From the NCBI GenBank assembly GCA_001871125.1, contig MNXB01000064.1, positions 1 through 39,578 of the forward strand: DNA of 39,578 nucleotides, given 5' to 3'. Shown here one piece after another: positions 8,815-17,547 of the stretch (positions within the stretch are counted from its first letter, which is position 1; every line of letters starts with the position of its first letter). A model generated the notes under the pieces. The model did not search any database and had not been told where the DNA came from. It worked only from the letters and a program-made list of their open reading frames with translations. A program made the position numbers and the translations under genes. The DNA is from Elusimicrobia bacterium CG1_02_37_114. GTDB taxonomy: Bacteria; Elusimicrobiota; Endomicrobiia; CG1-02-37-114.

Positions 8815-9891
8815 ATGAATATCAGGACTCAAAATCTTAACAGTAACATAAATAACCTTCAAATACTCAAGAACATAAATGCGTCTTTTAATAACGAGGG
8901 CATAAACGTTTTAATCGGTCCTAACGGTGCGGGTAAGACGTCACTTTTAAGGCAGGTTACCCTCCTGGATAGACCCACATCCGGAGAAATATTTTATGAA
9001 GACAGACCAGTATCAAGGATGTCGTCCGATGAAAAAACTCTTTTTCGGAGAAAAATAGGTTTCGTGTTTCAAACACCCCTGATGCTGTCCGGGACAGTAT
9101 TTGATAATATTACTTACGGGTTAAAAATCAGGGGTATTGTAATTAATAAAAATAAAGTTGAAGAAACACTTCTTAAAATAGGTTTATCTGATAAATCTTA
9201 TCACAATGCAAAAGAACTTTCCGGCGGAGAGAAACAGAGATTATCCATTGCAAGGGTGTTGATAATTGAGCCGGAAGTATTTATTTTTGATGAGCCGACA
9301 GTAAATCTTGACCCTTTGAGCGTAAAAACCATAGAAGACATTATTTCCGGACTTGCGGGTTTGAGGAAAACAATAATTCTTTCAACACATAATTTAAGGC
9401 AGGCAATAAAATATGGCAGTAAAATATCTTTCATGAAAGACGGAGAAATTCTACAGGAGGGTGATTTTAAAGAAATATTTAACCGCCCTGCAATGCTTGA
9501 TGTTGCAGAATATTTATACTCAAAGAACATAATTTATGGAAATATTTTGAAAGAAGATGGGCAAACATATCTTATAAGAGACGATTTAAAAATAGTTGTC
9601 GTGGCGGGTAATATCAGCGGTGAAGTTGCCGGAATTCTGTCCCCTGAAGATATTTTTGTCTCAAAGACACGTTTGGACTCCAGTGCAAGGAATTGTTTCA
9701 GGGGGACCATTAAAAATATAGAATGGCTTGGTAGCGTGTATATCTTAACGGTTTGTGTCAATAAGGTATGTTTTGAAACAGTGATAACCAAACAATCTTT
9801 GATTTCTATGAATTTAAAAATAGGTGATGAAATATTTATAACATTCAAGGCAACATCAGTTCATATATTAAAAAGTCCATTATATCCTTGA
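8815..9891 (+). CDS. tupC: Tungstate ABC transporter ATP-binding protein with C-terminal TOBE-like domain (TupC-like)
   Basis: Walker [11 protein letters not shown], signature LSGGEKQRLSIARVL, Walker B VFIFDEPT; follows tupB. Confidence 0.87.
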   Translation: MNIRTQNLNSNINNLQILKNINASFNNEGINVLIGPNGAGKTSLLRQVTLLDRPTSGEIFYEDRPVSRMSSDEKTLFRRKIGFVFQTPLMLSGTVFDNITYGLKIRGIVINKNKVEETLLKIGLSDKSYHNAKELSGGEKQRLSIARVLIIEPEVFIFDEPTVNLDPLSVKTIEDIISGLAGLRKTIILSTHNLRQAIKYGSKISFMKDGEILQEGDFKEIFNRPAMLDVAEYLYSKNIIYGNILKEDGQTYLIRDDLKIVVVAGNISGEVAGILSPEDIFVSKTRLDSSARNCFRGTIKNIEWLGSVYILTVCVNKVCFETVITKQSLISMNLKIGDEIFITFKATSVHILKSPLYP

Positions 9892-10819
9892 CTGTAGTTA
9901 ATTTGGTAAGTTCGGTGCGTATATGTTTTGCTCCAGGAAAATTGGAGAAATACCGGCAAAAAAGTTTCCTCATTCTGTAGATACCGATGCGTTCATCGTG
10001 AAGTTCTACTGACATTTTCAAATGGTCAATACTGACATTTTTAATTTCCTCCATAGTCGGGGGAGGAAGGACTGTCCCCTTTTCTAAGTAATGTTTTATT
10101 TCGCTGAATATCCAGGGATTTCCCAAAGCCCCCCGTGCAACAAGAATTCCGTCACATCCTGTTTCATCAAACATTTTTTTAGCTGACGGGCCCGAGAAGA
10201 TATCTCCACTTGCTATTACAGGTATTTTAACTGCTTTCTTAACCGCACTTATGGTTTCGTAAGACACCTGCCCGTTATATTTTTGTTCTGCAGTTCTACC
10301 GTGGATGAATATTGCCTTTGCTCCGGAACCCTCGGCTATTTTTGATACTTCTAATGCATTTATGGATTTATTTGCCGTATAGGAGCCGGTTCTGATTTTT
10401 ACAGAGACAGGTATTCTCAAACCATTTGCAAGTTTTTTGATTATTAAACCAAAAACATGAGTATCCTTCAATAAATAAGCCCCGCACTTTCTTTTCAATA
10501 CTTTTTTCACAGGACAGGCAGAATTTATATCAATTAAATCAATTCCCTTCTCCTGTAATACCAGAGCAGTTTCTAACAGGGCTTCAGGGTCATTGCCCAG
10601 TAATTGTGCTCCCAGTGGTTTGTCGGTATCGTTAGTTTTCATCTGAATCTCAAATGTCCTTTTGTTCTTGCGAAGTATAGAGTTATAGTCAAACATTTCA
10701 TAGAATGCAAAAGGACAACCGAACCTGCGGGAAATAGTTCTAAATGCCAGATCGCTTATACCTGACAGGGACGATAAAATTACTGGCGGGTCTATTTTTA
10801 ATTTGCCTATTTCTAACAT
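9845..10819 (-). CDS. dusB: tRNA-dihydrouridine synthase (DusB-type)
   Basis: PPVILSSLSGISDLAFRTISRRFGCPFAFYEM...GAQLLGNDPEALLETA...DINSACPVKKVLKRKCGAYLLKD...IFIHGRTAEQKYNG. Confidence 0.9.
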   Translation of the reverse strand: MLEIGKLKIDPPVILSSLSGISDLAFRTISRRFGCPFAFYEMFDYNSILRKNKRTFEIQMKTNDTDKPLGAQLLGNDPEALLETALVLQEKGIDLIDINSACPVKKVLKRKCGAYLLKDTHVFGLIIKKLANGLRIPVSVKIRTGSYTANKSINALEVSKIAEGSGAKAIFIHGRTAEQKYNGQVSYETISAVKKAVKIPVIASGDIFSGPSAKKMFDETGCDGILVARGALGNPWIFSEIKHYLEKGTVLPPPTMEEIKNVSIDHLKMSVELHDERIGIYRMRKLFCRYFSNFPGAKHIRTELTKLTTVKDIMDFLIYELMLP

Positions 10820-10851
10820 TATAGTGATGTTATTATATATAAAATTTAAGA

Positions 10852-10907
10852 ATTCGTCCAGTTAAAACTGGACGCTACAGGGATTCCCCAATTTATTGGG
10901 GACGAAT
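10852..10907. repeat. REP-like palindromic element upstream of the RDD gene
   Basis: gtccagttaaaactggac palindrome, then cagggattccccaatttattggggacga; related copy at 31421-31448. Confidence 0.8.
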
Positions 10908-10954
10908 ACTTGATTAATATAATGATATTTGGTATATATATATAGGACAAAAAA

Positions 10955-12055
10955 ATGCCTAAAGAACAACCCGCCGCATCCCAGAAATATGTACTGCTTC
11001 CAGACGGAAGGACAACTCTTGTTGAAAACAAAGGTGAATATTGGTTTTCTGAAGAGGAAGGTTATTTCTGGATAGATGAAAGAGGTAATGTAGCTCTATA
11101 TGATGAAGTAAATGATAACTGGAACTGGGTAGGCAAAATTGTTTCAAGACCAGTCCAGCCCAAGCCTGTTGTTGGACCACAACTCCCCAAAATTCCTTCA
11201 ATGCCGCCGTTACCAGCAATTCCTTCACCGACTTCTGAACTTCCTTCGGGTTCTCCAACCGTAATCCGTTCTGATCAGCCAACCCCGACTATTCCAGGTG
11301 AGAAAAAAGTTGGACCTGGCGTAATAGGATCACCCGGTTTGGAAGGGAGAAGGGTGGTAGCAGGTGTTATTTTATCGGAAGACAGTGGATATATGATAAC
11401 CCCATCTAAAAAACAACCCACTACAGTGGCTGATAGCGTGAGAAGGTCTGCGGTTAGAACGAGTGCAGATATACAAATCAAATTAGGAGGGTTCTGGATA
11501 AGATGTTTTTCTGCTGTTTTAGATATATATATTGTTCTTGGTTTGAGTGCGGTTGTAATTTTCCTTACAAAACTTTTGTTAGGAATTGTTTTTAAGGAAT
11601 ATAGCCATATAATTAAAATACTAAGTATTGTCATTATAATTACTATAGGAATATTATATGAAGTATTTCTACTCGGCAAATCCGGTAAAACTATAGGTAA
11701 AAGAGTGTTTGGCTTGATGGTTTTAAGAAGTAATAATTCAATCGTAACTACCCAGATTGCCCTTAGAAGATTGATGGGCAAAGTGATTAATTTATTAACG
11801 TTTGGCATAGGCTATCTGGTGATTATGTTCAGGGAAAATAAGCAGGGATTACACGACGGTTTTGCAGGTACAAAGGTCGTTTGTATGGGTAACCCCAGCC
11901 GTATTTTGATGATTGTTATGTCTATTGTTTTGTTTTTAATTACTCTGGGAGGACCGTTGGCTGTTTACCGGAGCAAAAAGGTAAGAGAGATTGTTTTAAA
12001 ATTAGCAGTTGATTATCTGCCGGTAGAGTTTAAAAATCGGGAAGGCGGGACTTGA
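10955..12055 (+). CDS. RDD family membrane protein with Pro-rich linker
   Basis: C-terminal RDD-type domain (GGFWIRCFSAVLDIYIVLGLSAVV...GKSGKTIGKRVFGLMVL...GLHDGFAGTKVV). Confidence 0.8.
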   Translation: MPKEQPAASQKYVLLPDGRTTLVENKGEYWFSEEEGYFWIDERGNVALYDEVNDNWNWVGKIVSRPVQPKPVVGPQLPKIPSMPPLPAIPSPTSELPSGSPTVIRSDQPTPTIPGEKKVGPGVIGSPGLEGRRVVAGVILSEDSGYMITPSKKQPTTVADSVRRSAVRTSADIQIKLGGFWIRCFSAVLDIYIVLGLSAVVIFLTKLLLGIVFKEYSHIIKILSIVIIITIGILYEVFLLGKSGKTIGKRVFGLMVLRSNNSIVTTQIALRRLMGKVINLLTFGIGYLVIMFRENKQGLHDGFAGTKVVCMGNPSRILMIVMSIVLFLITLGGPLAVYRSKKVREIVLKLAVDYLPVEFKNREGGT

Positions 12056-12110
12056 ACCCGCGACCTCACGGTCCCGAACCGTGCGCGCTAGCCAACTGCG
12101 CTACTTCCCG
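12037..12110 (-). tRNA. tRNA-Pro (anticodon CGG)
   Basis: Reverse complement cgggaag-ta-gcgc-agttggcta-gcgc-g-cacgg-ttcggga-ccgtg-aggtc-gcggg-ttcaagt-cccgc-cttcccg-a folds as a full cloverleaf; anticodon CGG. Confidence 0.95.
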
Positions 12111-12113
12111 AGA

Positions 12114-12605
12114 TTAAAAAATCTTTATAATACCGACTGTTGTAAGAGTTACAACAATACCTGCAATAATTACTCCAAGTGCAATTGCAGGGAATGCATA
12201 CCGTAATCTCATCCCCAAAAGATAAGATGCAACACAGCCTGACCAGGCCCCTGTCATTGGCAGAGGGATAGCAACAAAAAGTATTAGACCGAGCGTCCCG
12301 TATTCTTCTATTATTTTACTTCTTTTTTTTGTTCTTGTAAACCACCAGTCAAAAAATTTTCCCAATATACTTATCTTTGAAAGTTCTTTTGACAGATAAT
12401 TGAGAAATAAAAGAAGAGGTATGACAGGAACCAGATTTCCAATTACTGCAATAATAAATGTTTTTTGAATTGAAAAACCAAATTTTGCAATACCAAGCGG
12501 TATAGCACCACGCAATTCAGAAACAGGTAGTGCACCGAGCAGGAATACCATAAGCTCTGGTGATTTTCCCAGTAGAGATTCTAAAAATTTTATTATGTTT
12601 TCCAT
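12114..12605 (-). CDS. COG2426-type small multidrug export / membrane protein
   Basis: LLGALPVSELRGAIPLGIAKFG...PVIPLLLFLNYLSKELSK...GTLGLILFVAIPLPMTGAWSGCVASYLLGM. Confidence 0.8.
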   Translation of the reverse strand: MENIIKFLESLLGKSPELMVFLLGALPVSELRGAIPLGIAKFGFSIQKTFIIAVIGNLVPVIPLLLFLNYLSKELSKISILGKFFDWWFTRTKKRSKIIEEYGTLGLILFVAIPLPMTGAWSGCVASYLLGMRLRYAFPAIALGVIIAGIVVTLTTVGIIKIF

Positions 12606-13255
12606 CCATATTCACCTATTAGTGGTACAAACATACAACCACAGATTTCTCTTTTAGTGAGATTATCATTAATTTTTTCAATAACTGTGAGTATCTGATT
12701 TAACCTGTTGCCAATAGGTATGACCATTTTACCCAGGTTGCTTAACTGGTCTAACAATGGTTTAGGTACTTCGTTGCTGCCTGCAGTGATAAGTATCCTG
12801 GAATAGGGACCGAATTCCTTCCAGCCAGTCGTTCCATCCCCGATTTTGTATTTGATGTTTTTGTATCCTAATGAAGACAACAGTTTTTCTGCTTTTTCAG
12901 ACAGGTTTTTATTTCGTTCAATGGTATAGACTTCACCTGACAATTCTGAAAGTATAGCGGTCTGGTATCCGGAACCTGTGCCAATTTCAAGTGTCCTATC
13001 TTTAATTGTGAGCTGGAGCAATTCTGTCATAAGTGCGACCATGTAAGGTTGCGATATTGTCTGTCCCTCACCTGTTGGCAATGGATAGTCATTATATGCT
13101 TCTGATAAGAATTTTTCAGGAACAAACAGATGTCTTGGAACTTTTAGCATTACTTCAATGACGTTTTTCTCATTGATACCCTTCTGGACAATCTGTGTTT
13201 CAACCATTTCCTGCCTTTCAGAATCAAAATTTATATTGTCTTTACCACGTTTCAT
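12593..13255 (-). CDS. pcm: Protein-L-isoaspartate O-methyltransferase
   Basis: MVETQIVQKGI..VPRHLFVPEKFLSEAYNDYPLPTGEGQTISQPYMVALMTELL...LEIGTGSGYQTAILSEL. Confidence 0.93.
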   Translation of the reverse strand: MKRGKDNINFDSERQEMVETQIVQKGINEKNVIEVMLKVPRHLFVPEKFLSEAYNDYPLPTGEGQTISQPYMVALMTELLQLTIKDRTLEIGTGSGYQTAILSELSGEVYTIERNKNLSEKAEKLLSSLGYKNIKYKIGDGTTGWKEFGPYSRILITAGSNEVPKPLLDQLSNLGKMVIPIGNRLNQILTVIEKINDNLTKREICGCMFVPLIGEYGWKT

Positions 13256-13357
13256 ATAAATCTATCCTATAAAATTTTTTATCACTAGTCAAATTTTATA
13301 ATATATTATAGACAAGACTAATAAAATTTGATATAATCTATAGTTAATAAAAGATAT

Positions 13358-13454
13358 GTAACTATTCAGTCAACCATTAGGAATTAAATCTTTAGCCTTT
13401 TAATAAAAGCCTAAAGGCTAAATTCCCGAACTTAAGACATACTTCAGTAGTTAC
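13358..13454. repeat. Nested palindromic (MITE-like) element upstream of the heptose kinase gene
   Basis: Nested inverted repeats gtaacta/tagttac, ggaatt/aattcc and tttagccttt/aaaggctaaa. Confidence 0.8.
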
Positions 13455-13482
13455 AAAAATATATTATAAAAGGAAAGTTGTT

Positions 13483-14457
13483 ATGGAAAGAAAGTTTACC
13501 CATTGCATAAAAAGATTTCCCAAAACAGAGGTGCTGGTCATCGGTGATATAATGGTGGATAAATTTATCTACGGCAATGTATCCCGAATTTCACCCGAAG
13601 CACCGGTACCTGTCGTTGAAGTGACAGAAGAAAAATATTTAGCCGGTGGTGCAGGCAATGTAAGCAATAATATCAACTCACTTAATGCTAAAGCATACCT
13701 GGCAGGCATTATCGGAAATGATGCTGTTGGTAGAAATCTTATAGAAAATCTGAAGAAGAAAGGTATAGATATTAAAGGCATATTTATTGATGATAATAGG
13801 CCTACTTCGTTGAAAAGCCGGGTCGTAGCGCACCATCAGCAGGTGGTAAGATTTGATTGCGAAAGTAAAACGGGAATGTCATCCAAGATCACATCACAAT
13901 TATTGGATTATATTTCCGAAAAGATTCCAAAAGTAAACGCTGTCGTCATATCTGACTACGGGAAAGCAGTAATAAATCAGCAGGTACTGAAAGAATCAAT
14001 ATCTAAAGCAAAGAAATATAAGAAACCCATAATTGTGGACCCCAAGATAGAACATTTTATGGAATACCGCGAAGTGACCTGTATTACACCCAACATTAGT
14101 GAGGCAATTGCCGGGATGAGACTGCACAAGGTTAGTTCTGAAAAGGAGATTGTTGCTCTCGGGCAGTCAATTCTGAAACAACTTAACTGTAATTCGGTAA
14201 TAATAACCCGCGGTGAAAAAGGTATGTCGGTTTTTGAAAAAAACAAACCCCCTTTATATATACCGACACGTGCAAAAGAAGTATTTGATGTGACTGGCGC
14301 TGGTGATACTATTGTAGCAGTGATGAGTTTATGTCTGGCGACAGGAGCTGACCTGAGAATTTCAGCAGAAATTGCTAACTATGCTGCCGGCATTGTTGTG
14401 GGTAAGGTTGGTACAGCAACAGTTTCCGTAGAAGAGTTGAGGGCTGCATTTCAATGA
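13483..14457 (+). CDS. rfaE1: D-glycero-beta-D-manno-heptose-7-phosphate kinase (RfaE1/HldE N-terminal type)
   Basis: PfkB-family kinase: VLVIGDIMVDKFIYGNVSRISPEAPVPVVEVTEEKYLAGGAGNVSNNI...EVFDVTGAGDTIVAVMSL. Confidence 0.9.
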   Translation: MERKFTHCIKRFPKTEVLVIGDIMVDKFIYGNVSRISPEAPVPVVEVTEEKYLAGGAGNVSNNINSLNAKAYLAGIIGNDAVGRNLIENLKKKGIDIKGIFIDDNRPTSLKSRVVAHHQQVVRFDCESKTGMSSKITSQLLDYISEKIPKVNAVVISDYGKAVINQQVLKESISKAKKYKKPIIVDPKIEHFMEYREVTCITPNISEAIAGMRLHKVSSEKEIVALGQSILKQLNCNSVIITRGEKGMSVFEKNKPPLYIPTRAKEVFDVTGAGDTIVAVMSLCLATGADLRISAEIANYAAGIVVGKVGTATVSVEELRAAFQ

Positions 14458-15188
14458 AAGTGATTGCCGTTATTCCTGCAAGGTATGATTCAAAAAGATT
14501 TCCAGGAAAACCTATTGCCAAAATATGCGGGAAACCGTTAATTCAATGGGTGTGGGAAAAAAGCCGCAGGGTAAAGTCGATTGACAGGACGATAATTGCC
14601 ACTGACGATAAAAGAATTTTCAATACAGCAAAAAGTTTTGGCGCAGAAGTAATGCTGACTTCAAAAAAATGTAAATCAGGGACTGACCGTGTTGCCGAGA
14701 TTGCTAAAAAAATTAAATGTGATATTGTCGTGAATGTGCAGGGTGATGAACCGTTGATTTCACCGGTGACAATTGAGAAAACCGTTAAGGCACTCATGTC
14801 TGATAAATCAGCAGTTGTTTCAACACCCGTTTGCAGATTTCACACTAAAGATGAATTGAATAATCCACATACTGCTAAAGTTGTTGTTGATAATAATAAC
14901 CATGCACTCTATTTTTCGCGGTCTGTTATACCGCGTCCATTATTCACTGTGCGTAATCTGTGTTTAGGAGATTTTTATAAACACATAGGTATATATGTTT
15001 TTAGAAAGAATTTTTTGTTAAAATTTGTTAAATTACCGGCGAGCAGATTAGAAAATATTGAAAGATTAGAACAACTTAGAATTTTGGAAAACGGGTATCA
15101 GATAAAGACTGTTCTTGTCAACGACGATACAATACCCGTTGATAGACCCTGCGATATAAAAAAAGTTATCAGGAGGTTAGTTAATTAA
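14454..15188 (+). CDS. kdsB: 3-deoxy-manno-octulosonate cytidylyltransferase
   Basis: VIAVIPARYDSKRFPGKPIAKICGKPLIQWVWEKS...VVNVQGDEPLISP; typical KdsB. Confidence 0.95.
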   Translation: MKVIAVIPARYDSKRFPGKPIAKICGKPLIQWVWEKSRRVKSIDRTIIATDDKRIFNTAKSFGAEVMLTSKKCKSGTDRVAEIAKKIKCDIVVNVQGDEPLISPVTIEKTVKALMSDKSAVVSTPVCRFHTKDELNNPHTAKVVVDNNNHALYFSRSVIPRPLFTVRNLCLGDFYKHIGIYVFRKNFLLKFVKLPASRLENIERLEQLRILENGYQIKTVLVNDDTIPVDRPCDIKKVIRRLVN

Positions 15189-15271
15189 AGAGGAAAGCCA
15201 GACTTGACGCCCAGACGAACTCGGGCTTACTATATACGTGGTAGATTTAATAACATATTTTAAGGTGAAAG

Positions 15272-16213
15272 ATGAAAACAATGGTTAGGCAGGCTCACCA
15301 TCCTGAGCAGAGCCGAAGGAAAGTAAAATATAAGCAAAAAAGAGAAAAACAACTCTTTGTAAAAGAGATCTTGACTTCAGCACTGGTTTATAAGCCATCT
15401 ATTAACGAAATTTATAATATGGACTGTATAGAAGGGATGAAACAACTTTCCAACAACAGCATAGACCTAGTAATTACTGATCCACCTTTTGCCATAGAAT
15501 TCAAAGCAAAACGCAGTAATTACAATCGCACACAATCACGTGTCTTGGAAGGATATCAAGAGATTCCGAAAGAGAAATATTATGAATTTACTCTGCAATG
15601 GATGAAAGAAGTTCATAGAATCCTGAAAGAATCTGGTAGTATGTATGTTTTTTCAGGATGGAACAATCTTAAAGATATTCTTAATGCACTTGACGAAATC
15701 GGTTTTATTACAGTCAATCATATCATCTGGAAATATCAGTTTGGTGTGGTGACTCAAAAGAAATTTGTAACCTCACATTATCATTGCTTATATGTTTGTA
15801 AAAATGAGCAGAGAAGAAAATTCTTCCCTTATGCACGCTTTAGTAAAGGTGATAAAAAAGACACAGGCGGAAGTTTGCATTATGAAGATAAAGAAGATGT
15901 CTGGTATATAAAAAGAGAATACTGGAATGGTGACCAGAAAACCCCAACTAAACTGCCAGCAGAATTAATCAAGAAGATATTGCTTTATTCCAGTGAAGAA
16001 GGCGATGTAGTTTTGGACCCATTTTTAGGTTCGGGGCAGGTTGCAGTTGTCAGCAAAATGATTAAACGTCAATATATTGGATTTGAAATTGTGAAAGAAT
16101 ATTACGAATTTGCCAGGGAGAGACTGGAAAAAGATATTTATCGGATTAAGAGCAATCTTAAAGAAAATATTCCTCAATCGTTAGAACTATTTGATACACG
16201 AGAAATAAAATGA
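15272..16213 (+). CDS. Beta-class amino DNA methyltransferase (N6-adenine or N4-cytosine)
   Basis: NEIYNMDCIEGMKQLSNNSIDLVITDPPFAIEFK (motif IV DPPF) ... GDVVLDPFLGSGQVAVVSKMIKRQYIGFEI (motif I) in beta-class order. N-terminal ~20 aa is partly repeat-encoded. Confidence 0.9.
   Translation: MKTMVRQAHHPEQSRRKVKYKQKREKQLFVKEILTSALVYKPSINEIYNMDCIEGMKQLSNNSIDLVITDPPFAIEFKAKRSNYNRTQSRVLEGYQEIPKEKYYEFTLQWMKEVHRILKESGSMYVFSGWNNLKDILNALDEIGFITVNHIIWKYQFGVVTQKKFVTSHYHCLYVCKNEQRRKFFPYARFSKGDKKDTGGSLHYEDKEDVWYIKREYWNGDQKTPTKLPAELIKKILLYSSEEGDVVLDPFLGSGQVAVVSKMIKRQYIGFEIVKEYYEFARERLEKDIYRIKSNLKENIPQSLELFDTREIK
15283..15320. repeat. Dispersed repeat encoding the peptide VRQAHHPEQSRR at the methyltransferase N-terminus
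   Basis: ggttaggcaggctcaccatcctgagcagagccgaagga, a repeat type seen widely in environmental genomes. Confidence 0.75.
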
Positions 16214-17370
16214 ATATTACACAAAAGAGTCAAAAATTGTTAACCACTATTGCCGAAATAGGAAGGGAATATTCTGCCAAACCGGACATACATCTTATAG
16301 ACCCATTTAATCATTTCTTCGATAAGAATAAGAACCTAATTCTAAACGAGTTAGACAAACAAGATGGTCCCTGGACCCGTCGTGAGTTAATTACCAGATT
16401 TTTGCTACTAAATGCAGTGTTAGATCAAGGACCAGATATTGAAGGACTTCGTCAACTACTGATAAAAGTTACTAATGAACTTTATCAAAGAGAGGTTAGA
16501 ATACTTCATCGTCCACTGGATTTTTTCAAAGAATTGGGTATTTCTATAGATAAAATCTGCACTGTTCATGAAGGCATTAAAAAGGTACGTGCTCCTATTT
16601 GGGCTAAAGAAAATCAGTCTAATCCTGAAAAATACAACTTATTTATGGATAACTCCAAGCAGGTACTAAATTATGCAGTATTCCGTTGGGGCGTTCCATT
16701 ATGCGTTCCTTTAATTTTAGAAAAAGATGGTAAAACACTTATTGATTATTTAGAGAGATGTAATTCTGCTGAATTGATGAGCAAGGAAATTAAGGACAAT
16801 GAGAGATATGGTCTGGGTAAAGCAATAGGAGATAAGGCAGGTCATCTCTTTGCCAAATGGTATGTCTGTAGTTTTAATTTGGCAAGAAGACAAGATAAAG
16901 GCTGGCAAAATTTATCTTTTGAAATACCTTTTGATAGTAATGCTGGTCGTATATTTTTCCGCACTGGTTTTTTATTGAACTGGGCAAATATTAAAGATTA
17001 TATAGAATGGGAAGTTGTTCAAAAAGGAAAAGGTAAAGGAGGCTTAAATTATATCAGAGTAACTAATATCAGGGGTAAGAAATCTGATGTGGCATTAAAA
17101 GACAATGGTCTCTTTGAAAGATACAAAACTATTTGCGCAGAATATCTTAGTACGAAGAAAAGACCTCGAACAATAGAAATCCAACAAATACCAAATGCTT
17201 TATTATTGAATACTGATTATGGTATTGATGAATTAGACAATGGATTAATATATATCGGCACGAATTTTTGTCTTAATCATGAGAACTCTAAATGTAAAGA
17301 TTGCCCTATAAAAGAACTGTGTGAAGGGTATAACAGTAATCCCGATCTAATTCAAAATTATAGGACATGA
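16210..17370 (+). CDS. Uncharacterised protein with endonuclease III-type 4Fe-4S cluster loop and HhH-like segment; candidate partner of the methyltransferase
   Basis: C-terminal CLNHENSKCKDCPIKELC (C-X7-C-X2-C-X5-C); internal LGKAIGDKAGHLFAKWYV and IPFDSNAGRIFFRTGFLL; start overlaps the methyltransferase stop. Confidence 0.55.
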   Translation: MNITQKSQKLLTTIAEIGREYSAKPDIHLIDPFNHFFDKNKNLILNELDKQDGPWTRRELITRFLLLNAVLDQGPDIEGLRQLLIKVTNELYQREVRILHRPLDFFKELGISIDKICTVHEGIKKVRAPIWAKENQSNPEKYNLFMDNSKQVLNYAVFRWGVPLCVPLILEKDGKTLIDYLERCNSAELMSKEIKDNERYGLGKAIGDKAGHLFAKWYVCSFNLARRQDKGWQNLSFEIPFDSNAGRIFFRTGFLLNWANIKDYIEWEVVQKGKGKGGLNYIRVTNIRGKKSDVALKDNGLFERYKTICAEYLSTKKRPRTIEIQQIPNALLLNTDYGIDELDNGLIYIGTNFCLNHENSKCKDCPIKELCEGYNSNPDLIQNYRT

Positions 17371-17547
17371 AAAGACAGATGCTTTTTTAATTTGTTGAAT
17401 TATTGGATTTGTTTTGTGCTGGTTTAGATGGCAAAGGTCGCCAAATGCGATGATTGTTCCTTTTCTGAGATATTTGAACATCTTTATCAGCAGAGTAATT
17501 GTTTCGACGGATTTTGAAGTTCGTCTACCGTCAAGTGTGGGGGAGAC

